From the NCBI GenBank assembly GCA_025454075.1, contig JALOPD010000123.1, positions 1-11,428 of the forward strand: 11,428 bases of DNA, in the 5' to 3' direction. The translations under genes and the position numbers were made by a program. Source of the DNA: Desulfobacterales bacterium. Its GTDB lineage: Bacteria > Desulfobacterota > Desulfobacteria > Desulfobacterales > UBA2174_A. Positions 5,125 through 11,428 of the stretch are shown here, piece after piece; the stretch's first letter is position 1; every line of letters starts with the position of its first letter. The notes below the pieces were generated by a model. The model made no database searches. It was not told the DNA's origin and was given only the letters and a program-made list of their open reading frames with translations.

Positions 5125-6996
5125 CTAATAGCAACCCAGGATCTTGAGATACTCGCTTTTCTCGGTGATCTCTTTGCGAACGGCGGCCATCTCCGGAGAC
5201 TCCAGGTCGGCCTCAAGGTCGATGTAGAACATGTACTTCCAGGGCTCCCCGGGGATAGGCCGGGACTCGAGCTTGATCATGTTGACCTGGTTCTCGGCAA
5301 AGACTCTCAGGATCGCGAAGAGGGCGCCGGGCTCGTTGCGCGCCGTGCAGATGAGCGAGGTCTTGGAAGTCTTGCGGTCCTCGATCGGCTCCTTGCCGAC
5401 GACGACAAAGCGCGTGTAGTTGCGCGGGTTGGTTTCGATGCCCTCGGCAATGACCGCCAGACCGTATATTTCGGCCGTGATGAGGCCGGCAATGGCGGCC
5501 TCCCCGGCCTCTTTCGAGGTGCTGACCCGTTCGGCGGCGCCGGCCGTGTCGCTCACGGCCACCAGCTCCCAGTGGTGCTGGGAGAGAAACTGGCGGCACT
5601 GCTCGATCCCCTGGGGGTGGGAGAGCACCCGCCGGATGTCGGACAGCTCCGTGCCGGGCTTCGCCAGCAGGTTCTGCATGATGCGGATTTTCACCTCGCC
5701 GATGATGCGCAGGTCGTAGTCCCGCAGCAGGTCGTAGTTTTCGTGGATGCTTCCGGAAAGCGAGTTCTCCAGCGGCACGATCCCGTAATCGATCCCGCCC
5801 GCCTTGATCGCCTCGAAAATGGACTGGAAGGTCGGCAGCGGCACCGCCTCGGCGGCGTCGCCGAAATACTGGAGGCAGGCCTTGTGGCTGAAGGTGCCGA
5901 CCCGGCCCATGAAGGCGGCCCGCTGGCGCGCGCTGCCGCTTTTGCGTTTGCGGTCGATGACCTTCACCCGCTCCAGGTGGGCGAAGTCGAGCTGCTTGCC
6001 GATGACCGGCGCAATCACATAGATGTCCCGCATGAGCTGGCGGAACTGCTGGGGGTAGAGGCTCTGGGCGCCGTCGGACATGGCGTGATCCGGATCGTGG
6101 TGCACCTCGATCATGAGCCCGTCCGCCCCGGCGGCAATGGCGGAGCGCGCCATGGGGCTCACCTTCTCGCGCATTCCCGTGGCGTGGCTGGGGTCGACGA
6201 TGATCGGCAGGTGCGTCAGCTTCTTCAGGACCGGGATGGCGGAAAGGTCGAGCGTGTTGCGGGTGTAGGGCTCGAAGGTGCGGATGCCGCGCTCGCACAG
6301 CACCACCTGGGTGTTGCCCTCGGACAAGATGTACTCGGCCGACATGAGCCACTCCTCGATCGTCCCCGACAGGCCGCGCTTGAGCAGCACGGGTTTGCCC
6401 ATGCGGCCCACGCACTTGAGCAGCTCGAAGTTCTGCATGTTGCGGGCGCCGACCTGGACCACGTCCACATACTTCATCATGAGGTCGGCCTGGGAGGGCG
6501 AGGTCATCTCGGTCACCACCCCGAGCCCCAGCGTTTCGCGCACCTCGGAGAGGATTTTGAGCCCGTTCTCCTCCATCCCCTGGAAGGAATAGGGCGAGGT
6601 GCGCGGCTTGAAGGCGCCGCCGCGGAACAGGCTGGCCCCGGCCTTCTTGACCTCGCGGCCGATGGTGAGCGCCTGCTCGAGGCTTTCGACGGCGCAGGGG
6701 CCGGCGATGACGCAGATGTTTTCGCCGCCGATGAGCACATCCCCCACCCGCACGAGGGTGTCCTGGGGATGCATTTCGCGCCCGACCAGCTTATAGGGGG
6801 TCTTGACCCGGGTCACCTTGGCCACTCCGGGCAGCCGCCGCAGCTCCTCCTCGGCGACCCCGGGCTTGCCGAGGATGCCGATGCGCTCGGCTTCCGTGGG
6901 CGGCAGCTCCCGGCAGTCGCAGCGCTTGGCCTTGAGTTTGCGGATCAGTTCGGTTTTGCCCTCCAGGGTGAGGTCTTTGTCCAGTTCCAGGATCAT
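5125..6996 (-). CDS. DAHP synthase (class I beta) - prephenate dehydratase - ACT fusion
   Basis: 623 residues, two enzymes in one chain. Residues 1-75 form a ferredoxin-like regulatory domain ending VKTPYKLVGRE, as in Thermotoga-type DAHP synthase. Residues 80-330 are the DAHP synthase barrel, which condenses phosphoenolpyruvate and erythrose-4-phosphate: IAGPC (C101), FKPRTSPYSFQG (129-140), KRG (206-208), DPSHATG (H271), MIEVHH (E297) and SDGAQ (D308), so all metal ligands are present. Residues 364-535 are prephenate dehydratase, which makes phenylpyruvate: GTFSHKA, VPLENSLSGS (407-416), SHPQGIEQC (459-467), DTAGAA and NYTRF (526-530). Residues 545-623 are an ACT domain with EPGALF (555-560) and ESRP (577-580), the Phe-binding motifs of feedback-inhibited PheA. 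No chorismate mutase domain is present between or before them. The start at 6996 has AAAGGAGG 8 nt upstream. An attenuator lies upstream (7032-7192). The stop codon touches the palindromic element. Confidence 0.95.
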   Translation of the reverse strand: MILELDKDLTLEGKTELIRKLKAKRCDCRELPPTEAERIGILGKPGVAEEELRRLPGVAKVTRVKTPYKLVGREMHPQDTLVRVGDVLIGGENICVIAGPCAVESLEQALTIGREVKKAGASLFRGGAFKPRTSPYSFQGMEENGLKILSEVRETLGLGVVTEMTSPSQADLMMKYVDVVQVGARNMQNFELLKCVGRMGKPVLLKRGLSGTIEEWLMSAEYILSEGNTQVVLCERGIRTFEPYTRNTLDLSAIPVLKKLTHLPIIVDPSHATGMREKVSPMARSAIAAGADGLMIEVHHDPDHAMSDGAQSLYPQQFRQLMRDIYVIAPVIGKQLDFAHLERVKVIDRKRKSGSARQRAAFMGRVGTFSHKACLQYFGDAAEAVPLPTFQSIFEAIKAGGIDYGIVPLENSLSGSIHENYDLLRDYDLRIIGEVKIRIMQNLLAKPGTELSDIRRVLSHPQGIEQCRQFLSQHHWELVAVSDTAGAAERVSTSKEAGEAAIAGLITAEIYGLAVIAEGIETNPRNYTRFVVVGKEPIEDRKTSKTSLICTARNEPGALFAILRVFAENQVNMIKLESRPIPGEPWKYMFYIDLEADLESPEMAAVRKEITEKSEYLKILGCY

Positions 6997-7004
6997 GGCG
7001 TGTG

Positions 7005-7012
7005 CCTCCTTT
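7005..7012 (-). promoter_or_regulatory. Ribosome binding site of the fusion gene
   Basis: AAAGGAGG on the minus strand, 8 nt before ATG 6996. It selects this start over the in-frame ATG at 7029, which has no good site and would lie only a few bases after the terminator U tract. Confidence 0.75.
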
Positions 7013-7031
7013 CCGGCTCTGCGCAACATCC

Positions 7032-7072
7032 AAAAAAAAACGTAAAGCCCCGAGGTTGTGTCTCGGGGCTTT
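7032..7072 (-). terminator. Rho-independent attenuator terminator
   Basis: On the minus strand AAAGCCCCGAG and CTCGGGGCTTT (7062-7072 and 7044-7054 in plus coordinates) form a perfect 11-bp stem with a 7-nt loop, followed after ACG by nine U (7040-7032). It lies upstream of the fusion gene, not behind a gene, so it must act inside the leader transcript. Confidence 0.9.
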
Positions 7073-7153
7073 CAATGCGAAACCCCGGACAGACCGCCAT
7101 CGGTCCATCCGGGGCTGTGTGTCGTTGGGTTTTGGCTACCGGCCCGGATGGAC
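7073..7153 (-). promoter_or_regulatory. Attenuator RNA: alternative pairing segments 1, 2 and 3
   Basis: Segment 1 (7143-7153) and segment 2 (7103-7113) are perfectly complementary over 11 bp (GTCCATCCGGG with CCCGGATGGAC). Segment 2 (7101-7114) also pairs with segment 3 (7083-7096): CCCCGGA/TCCGGGG plus GACCG/CGGTC. Segment 3 with its 3' flank (7079-7087, CGGGGTTTC) can pair with the 5' arm of the terminator (GAAAGCCCCG, 7064-7073; one bulge or wobble). Segment 1 is the coding sequence for the last codons of the leader peptide. A ribosome reaching the leader stop hides segment 1, 2:3 forms and the terminator forms. A ribosome stalled earlier leaves 1:2 to form, freeing 3 to break the terminator. 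Confidence 0.75.
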
Positions 7154-7192
7154 GCTTCTAAACCACCAAAAGCAAAAGAAGCGTCCAAACAT
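7136..7192 (-). CDS. Phe/Trp-rich leader peptide of the attenuator
   Basis: ATG at 7192 to TAG at 7136 encodes MFGRFFCFWWFRSVHPGR: 18 residues with five Phe and two adjacent Trp, seven of them among residues 2-11. Such clustering of aromatic residues in a tiny frame upstream of an aromatic biosynthesis gene matches the PheL/TrpL class of leader peptides. The gene lies about 30 nt after the predicted transcription start and 63 nt before the terminator stem. A weak Shine-Dalgarno (GAG, about 9 nt upstream) is present. Its product is expected to have no role except to let a ribosome sense charged tRNA-Phe, and perhaps tRNA-Trp. Since DAHP synthase also feeds Trp, the WW pair makes sense. Confidence 0.82.
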   Translation of the reverse strand: MFGRFFCFWWFRSVHPGR

Positions 7193-7229
7193 TTCTATCT
7201 CGACAGAATCGACTTCTGTAGTTTCGTCC

Positions 7230-7258
7230 TTTCTAAGGTTTTTCCCGATGGCTGTCAA
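7230..7258 (-). promoter_or_regulatory. Sigma70-type promoter of the leader and fusion gene
   Basis: On the minus strand a perfect TTGACA (7253-7258) is followed by a 17-nt spacer and TAGAAA (7230-7235; 4 of 6 to TATAAT). Transcription would begin near 7223, giving a leader of about 227 nt to the ATG at 6996. It lies in the spacer just after the lipoprotein stop codon, so the fusion gene has its own promoter. Confidence 0.65.
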
Positions 7259-7302
7259 GAAATGTTTAACGAGCGGGATTTTCAAGGTCCTTCTCGAGCC
7301 CC

Positions 7303-8508
7303 TTAGCGCTTGACCAGGTCCCTGAACTTCCGACCGGTCGCGCTGAGGGTTCCTTTCTCAATGTTCTCACCTGCTCTGCGATCTATCATGCGTTTGAGTT
7401 GGTCGTAGGGCAGTTGGCTGGTCTCCGCCGAATAATCGAGATAACTGAAGAAGTGCTCCATCCGGAAAAACGAGCAGAACTCGGCATCGATGGTGCGGGC
7501 GAGGTTGACCACCAGTTGGATGAAATTTTCATCCAGCGGCTGCCAGAAGGAAAACACGTCCCGGCTGAAAGCCTCCACCGGCGAAATGCGGGTGAGCTCG
7601 CGGCCGAGGACTTTGTAGAGCCACGCCTGGCCGATGGACACCCGCTTGCCATTGGCCCGCGCCGCTTCGGCGGCTTTCAGGACCCGGTCGGAGGCGAAAC
7701 CATGCTGGACGGGATAGATGTGGATGTCGATGTAGTCCAGCTCCGGGATGGCGGCCAGCGCCCTGAAGTAGTCGATCGACACCCAGCTCCCGGCGCCGGC
7801 CCCGAACTTGACGCCGGAGTGGTCGAGCTCCTTCACCACCTGCCCGATCGTCGCCGCGAATTCCGCGGGCGAAAACGGCAGCCCCGTGTTGCGGGTCTGG
7901 GTGTCCGGCTCCGAGAGGATGGTCAGGAAATCCGGCCGGATGTCGGCGATGACGGCTTCGGCCATCTCCCTCAGCGCGGCGCCGAACTTGTCGCGTTTCA
8001 ACCCGCGGTAGTCCGCGCCAATCCGGCTGAGCTCCGGCTCCCGGAAGGCCGACCCCAATTCAACGATGATCATCAACCCCCGCCGGCGGATGTCGGCGGC
8101 GACCTTCCGATAGAACTCGCGGTATTCACCCGCGCGCGGATGGCTGCGGGTCAGAACCGGGACTTGCAGGCTGAGGGAGACGCTTTGGACCCCCAGCGCC
8201 TTCAGGTGGTCCAGGGTGAGGGCGGTCGCCGGCAGCACCTGTCCGGTCAGCAGGGCCTCCCCACGGTTGCTGTCGGCCGCCAGGAGTTCGACCCCGAAGG
8301 CGGTTTCGGTTTTCTTGTGGCCCCAGGGAAGCGGGATGAGCGGCAGCTGCCGGTCGATCTCCGCGTCGATCTCGCGGTATATCGCCCGGTAGTTTTCCGG
8401 GACCTCCCGGGGCACGCTGTGCGTGGGTGCCGACTCCAGGACCCGCTGGACGCAGGCGGCCGTCAGAAAGCAACAGACAGCGGTAACCGTAAATAGGGAC
8501 TTCTGCAT
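7303..8508 (-). CDS. Lipoprotein with a glycosidase-like TIM-barrel domain
   Basis: 401 residues. The N-terminus is a lipoprotein signal peptide: one Lys, a hydrophobic core and LTAAC with Cys19 as the probable lipidated residue, so the protein should sit on the periplasmic side of a membrane. The body resembles clan A glycoside hydrolase barrels: LKALGVQSVSLSLQVPVL, GLMIIVELGSAF, a motif LSEPDT (198-203) where the acid/base NEP motif is expected, LDYIDIHIYP (257-266) after the sixth strand, and RVSIGQAWLYK (289-299) where the nucleophile Glu is expected. The NEP Asn is Ser199 and the nucleophile position is Gln294, so a classical retaining mechanism looks lost. It may be a non-catalytic sugar-binding protein or a divergent enzyme. 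GGGAGG precedes the ATG by about 5 nt. The exact family was not identified. It is upstream of the attenuator on the same strand, but no terminator is visible between. Confidence 0.75.
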   Translation of the reverse strand: MQKSLFTVTAVCCFLTAACVQRVLESAPTHSVPREVPENYRAIYREIDAEIDRQLPLIPLPWGHKKTETAFGVELLAADSNRGEALLTGQVLPATALTLDHLKALGVQSVSLSLQVPVLTRSHPRAGEYREFYRKVAADIRRRGLMIIVELGSAFREPELSRIGADYRGLKRDKFGAALREMAEAVIADIRPDFLTILSEPDTQTRNTGLPFSPAEFAATIGQVVKELDHSGVKFGAGAGSWVSIDYFRALAAIPELDYIDIHIYPVQHGFASDRVLKAAEAARANGKRVSIGQAWLYKVLGRELTRISPVEAFSRDVFSFWQPLDENFIQLVVNLARTIDAEFCSFFRMEHFFSYLDYSAETSQLPYDQLKRMIDRRAGENIEKGTLSATGRKFRDLVKR

Positions 8509-8561
8509 ACATCCTCCCAGCCCGGACGGGAAAGAACCAAAAACAGCTGAAAAGTGTTACT

Positions 8562-8857
8562 CCGGCAATCAAATATGCCAAATTCCACCAACTCACGCAG
8601 AGGCGAAGCGGGGTGCCCGCCGCGGCGAGCCGCAACCACCCGTTCAACGAACCAACGTACGGCAGCCAGCCCGCTCCATACTACCTCAAACAGCCCCAGA
8701 GGAACCTCTTTCACGGAGCCGCCGGCCGTCGCTGCCTGCCATCGGTTCCATGGGACGGCTGGGGGGCGTGGCAGCGTCGCCTGAAGCATTGGTTGCGGCG
8801 CGCCGCGGCGGGCACCCCGCTCCGCCTTTACCCAAACCCGAGTTGGCATATTGCCGG
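8562..8857. repeat. Palindromic intergenic element, copy 2 (expanded form)
   Basis: This fills most of the 461-bp gap between the divergent lipoprotein and lon genes. The inner arms 8602-8638 and 8790-8826 form a 37-bp inverted repeat with two mismatches, very GC-rich. The outer ends are also inverted: CCGGCAATcaaATATGCCAA at 8562-8581 against TTGGCATATTGCCGG at 8843-8857, with a 3-nt difference in spacing. The arms match copy 1. Between them lies a 151-nt insert (8639-8789), GC-rich, without a convincing reading frame and absent from copy 1. The rest of the gap (8509-8561 and 8858-8969) shows nothing firm except the lon ribosome binding site; no good promoter was identified there. Confidence 0.8.
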
Positions 8858-8969
8858 CTTGATAATTAGACCAGGACGCGACGCTTTACAATCCCCCGGA
8901 AGGCATTACTTTCGCTACAAGGAATCAACAAATAATGAATCATAGATTGATCGGATCGGAGACCATCGC

Positions 8970-11420
8970 ATGACCACAACGAAAAAGATATTCAGTGTCG
9001 CAGCGGATGCCGAGGGCAATCCCCAGGGGCTGGCCGCTCATCAGGTTCCCGCCGAGTTGCCCATCCTGCCGCTGCGCAACACGGTGGCCTTCCCGTTCAC
9101 CATCATCCCGCTGTCCGTCGGCATATCGCGGTCCATCAAACTGATCGAGGACGCGCAGCAGGGCGACCACCTCGTCGGCCTGGTGGCCATGAAGGACCCC
9201 CAGGTCGAGGAACCGCTGCCCGGCCAGGTTTACGAGATCGGGACCATTGCCCGGATCGAACGGGTGGTGAAAACGCCGGAGCAGCATCTGAACGTCATCG
9301 TCCACTGCCTTGAGCGTTTCAAGGTGCAGTATTGGACGTCGGACAAGCCCTATCTCAAGGCCCGCATCGATCTCGCCGGCGATCTGATCGAAGCCGACGT
9401 CGAGACCAACGCCCTGCAGCGCAGCCTGCTCGATCTCTCCCGCGAGGTGGTGGCGCTCTCCCCCAACTTCCCCAAAGAGGCGGGGGATTTTCTCGCGCAG
9501 ATCAAAAACCCGCGCTATCTGGCCTATCTCGTGGCCAATTACGCCGGCCTCGAAATGGCCAAGGCCCAGGAGATCCTCGCGGCGGACAGCGTCAAGGACA
9601 AGCTGCGCGCACTGATCGCCCACCTCGCCCGCGAGAAGGAGGTCCTCTCCCTGGGCCAGAAGATCCAAAGCGATGCGCGCGAGGAGATGGACAAAGCCCA
9701 GAGGGACTATTTCCTGCGCCAGCAGCTCAAAGCCATCCAGAAGGAGCTGGGAGACGCCGACGAGGGTGGCTCCGAGGCGAACGATTACGCAGAGAAGGTC
9801 GAAAAGGCCGACCTGCCGCCGGAGGCCCGCCGGGAGGCCGAGCGGGAGCTCAAGCGCCTGCAGGGCATGTCCCCGCATTCGCCGGAGTCCTCCATCATCA
9901 AGACCTATCTGGACTGGCTGGTGGACCTGCCGTGGAACAAAGCCAGCGAGGACCGCACCGACATCGACAACGCGCGGGCCGTGCTCGACCAGGATCACTA
10001 CGGCCTGCAGGACGTCAAGGAGCGCATCATCGAATATCTCGCCGTGCGCAAACGGGTGGCCGAGCGCGGCGTCAAGACAAAACCAGAAGACGGGTCGGTG
10101 TCCGAGGCCATGGGCGCGATCCTGTGCTTTGCAGGCCCCCCGGGCGTCGGCAAGACCAGCCTGGGCAAGAGCATCGCTCGGGCTCTCGGCCGCAGCTTCA
10201 CCCGCATGAGCCTGGGCGGGGTGCGCGACGAAGCCGAGATCCGCGGCCACCGCCGGACCTACATCGGCGCCATGCCGGGCCGCATCATCCAGGCCGTCAA
10301 GCGCGCAGGCACCCGCAATCCGGTGTTCATGCTGGACGAGGTCGACAAGGTCGGGATGGACTGGCGCGGGGACCCCAGCAGCGCCCTGCTGGAAGTTTTG
10401 GATCCGGCCCAGAACCACGCGTTCCGTGACCATTACCTGGACGTGGACTTCGACCTCAGCGAGGTCATTTTCATCACCACGGCGAACCAACTGGAGACCA
10501 TTCCGCCGCCCCTGCGCGACCGCATGGAGATCATCGCGCTCGATGGCTACACCGAGTACGAAAAGATGCAGATCGCCAAGCGTCACCTGGTCCCGCGGCA
10601 GCTCAAGGCCCACGGCCTCGTGGACGAGGAGATGACCTTCACCGACGACGCCGTTCAGAAAATCATTCAAGACTACACGCGCGAGGCCGGCGTGCGCAAT
10701 TTGGAGCGCCAGATCGGCGCGGTCTGCCGCAAGAGTGTCGTCAAAATCGTCGGCCAGCAGTGGACGCACGTGGTGGTGACGCCGGAGCTGGTGCGCTCGC
10801 ATCTGAAAAAGGAGAAATTCGAGTCCGAGCTGTCGGAGAACATCGAGATTCCCGGCATTGCCACGGGCCTGGCCGTGACCTCGGTCGGAGGGGACATCCT
10901 CTTCATCGAAGCGACCCGCATGAAGGGCAAGGGCGGCCTCACGCTGACCGGCCAGCTCGGGGACGTCATGCGCGAGAGCGCGCAGATCGCCCACAGCTAC
11001 GTGCGCTCCAAGGCCGAACACCTGGGGGTGGATTCGTCCGTTTTCGAGGCCACCGACGTGCACCTGCACGTGCCGGCCGGCGCCGTGCCCAAGGACGGCC
11101 CCTCTGCGGGAGTCGCCATGGTGATGTCCATGGCGAGCCTCTTCAGCGGAAAAACGATTCGCGGCGACGTGGGCATGACGGGCGAGGTGACCCTGCGCGG
11201 CCGGGTGCTGCCGGTCGGCGGCATCAAGATGAAGGTTCTGGCCGCTCATCGCGCGGGCCTCGCTACCGTCATCCTGCCCAAGCGCAACGAAAAAGACCTG
11301 GAGGAGATCCCCCAGGAGGTCCGTGACGCCCTGCGGATAGTCCCGGTGGAACGCATCGACGAAGCCATGAACGTGGCTTTCGGCGCGGACGCCCGGCAGG
11401 AAATCAACATGGCGACCTAG
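8970..11420 (+). CDS. lon: ATP-dependent Lon protease
   Basis: Complete, 816 residues, typical for LonA. It is a cytoplasmic hexameric AAA+ serine-lysine protease that degrades misfolded and regulatory proteins. The N-terminal substrate-binding domain begins with LPILPLRNTVAFP (about 30-42). The AAA+ module has Walker A GPPGVGKT (389-396), Walker B VFMLDEVDK (452-460), the ITTAN sensor-1 region and REAGVRNLER (sensor 2). The protease domain has the catalytic Ser712 in PKDGPSAG and Lys755 in GGIKMKVLAAHRAG; their spacing of 43 residues equals that of E. coli S679/K722. The residue before the catalytic Lys is Met where Glu is usual (GGxKEK), a minor oddity. GGAG lies 8 nt before the ATG. No clear heat-shock promoter was found; the upstream 460 bp hold the large palindromic element. 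Nothing can be said of downstream genes, as only 8 bp follow the stop. Confidence 0.97.
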   Translation: MTTTKKIFSVAADAEGNPQGLAAHQVPAELPILPLRNTVAFPFTIIPLSVGISRSIKLIEDAQQGDHLVGLVAMKDPQVEEPLPGQVYEIGTIARIERVVKTPEQHLNVIVHCLERFKVQYWTSDKPYLKARIDLAGDLIEADVETNALQRSLLDLSREVVALSPNFPKEAGDFLAQIKNPRYLAYLVANYAGLEMAKAQEILAADSVKDKLRALIAHLAREKEVLSLGQKIQSDAREEMDKAQRDYFLRQQLKAIQKELGDADEGGSEANDYAEKVEKADLPPEARREAERELKRLQGMSPHSPESSIIKTYLDWLVDLPWNKASEDRTDIDNARAVLDQDHYGLQDVKERIIEYLAVRKRVAERGVKTKPEDGSVSEAMGAILCFAGPPGVGKTSLGKSIARALGRSFTRMSLGGVRDEAEIRGHRRTYIGAMPGRIIQAVKRAGTRNPVFMLDEVDKVGMDWRGDPSSALLEVLDPAQNHAFRDHYLDVDFDLSEVIFITTANQLETIPPPLRDRMEIIALDGYTEYEKMQIAKRHLVPRQLKAHGLVDEEMTFTDDAVQKIIQDYTREAGVRNLERQIGAVCRKSVVKIVGQQWTHVVVTPELVRSHLKKEKFESELSENIEIPGIATGLAVTSVGGDILFIEATRMKGKGGLTLTGQLGDVMRESAQIAHSYVRSKAEHLGVDSSVFEATDVHLHVPAGAVPKDGPSAGVAMVMSMASLFSGKTIRGDVGMTGEVTLRGRVLPVGGIKMKVLAAHRAGLATVILPKRNEKDLEEIPQEVRDALRIVPVERIDEAMNVAFGADARQEINMAT

Positions 11421-11428
11421 CGCTTCAC

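Noticed and set aside
6996..7029. Start of the fusion gene at 7029
   Set aside because: It would add 11 residues without a good ribosome binding site and just after the attenuator U tract; ATG 6996 has AAAGGAGG at ideal distance.
3694..7161. A 1155-codon plus-strand open frame antisense to the M20 and DAHP synthase genes
   Set aside because: It is a GC-rich antisense shadow: its protein is His/Gly/Arg-rich without any domain, while the opposite strand carries two complete enzymes with all motifs.
8639..8789. A small gene or structured RNA in the insert of copy 2
   Set aside because: Only short overlapping frames without ribosome binding sites were seen, and only small local hairpins; no known RNA family was recognised.
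8858..8969. A sigma32 or sigma70 promoter for lon
   Set aside because: TTTACA near 8885 has no acceptable -10 at 16-18 nt, and no heat-shock consensus pair was found; not supportable by eye.
8940..11249. A 769-codon minus-strand open frame opposite lon
   Set aside because: It is a shadow of the lon coding frame with no recognisable domain and low-complexity composition.

Overview
The window looks like a chromosomal segment of a GC-rich, Gram-negative, anaerobe-type bacterium. A Desulfobacterota (former Deltaproteobacteria) host is the best guess. This rests on gene style (an acyltransferase of a type I associate with that group, a DAHP synthase-prephenate dehydratase fusion, a Cys-rich cupin) and is inference, not proof. 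No rRNA, tRNA, CRISPR array, transposase or phage gene was seen.

Layout. Positions 1-447 (minus) hold an internal piece of a HisF2-type cyclase of sugar acetamidino modification, in visibly lower-GC DNA. It runs directly into a plus-strand cyclic-nucleotide-gated type potassium channel (422-1660) that lacks its start. The two genes share about 25 bp at the join, which looks like a chimeric junction. Next come a PlsC-like acyltransferase (minus, 1715-2467), an unrecognised probable membrane protein (plus, 2584-3210) and a small cupin (minus, 3266-3676). An M20 amidohydrolase (minus, 3817-4980), a DAHP synthase-prephenate dehydratase fusion (minus, 5125-6996) and a lipoprotein with a glycosidase-like barrel (minus, 7303-8508) follow. 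The window ends with a complete Lon protease (plus, 8970-11420).

The most interesting part is the aromatic amino acid locus. The fusion enzyme joins the first step of the shikimate pathway to the last committed step of phenylalanine synthesis and ends in an ACT domain with the Phe-binding ESRP motif. Upstream of it, in DNA that standard gene finders leave empty, are a promoter, an 18-residue leader peptide rich in Phe and Trp (MFGRFFCFWWFRSVHPGR), mutually exclusive RNA pairings and a strong terminator with a U tract. Together these form a complete ribosome-mediated attenuator. The enzyme would thus be controlled twice by its end products, once at the protein and once at the transcript.

A second theme is a dispersed palindromic element present twice in intergenic DNA (5005-5124 and 8562-8857). 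Both copies share terminal arms beginning CCGGYAATCAAA and a GC-rich inner stem. One copy is a compact hairpin and the other is opened by a 151-nt insert. The first lies exactly between the fusion gene's stop codon and the M20 gene and produces a false N-terminal extension in the M20 reading frame.
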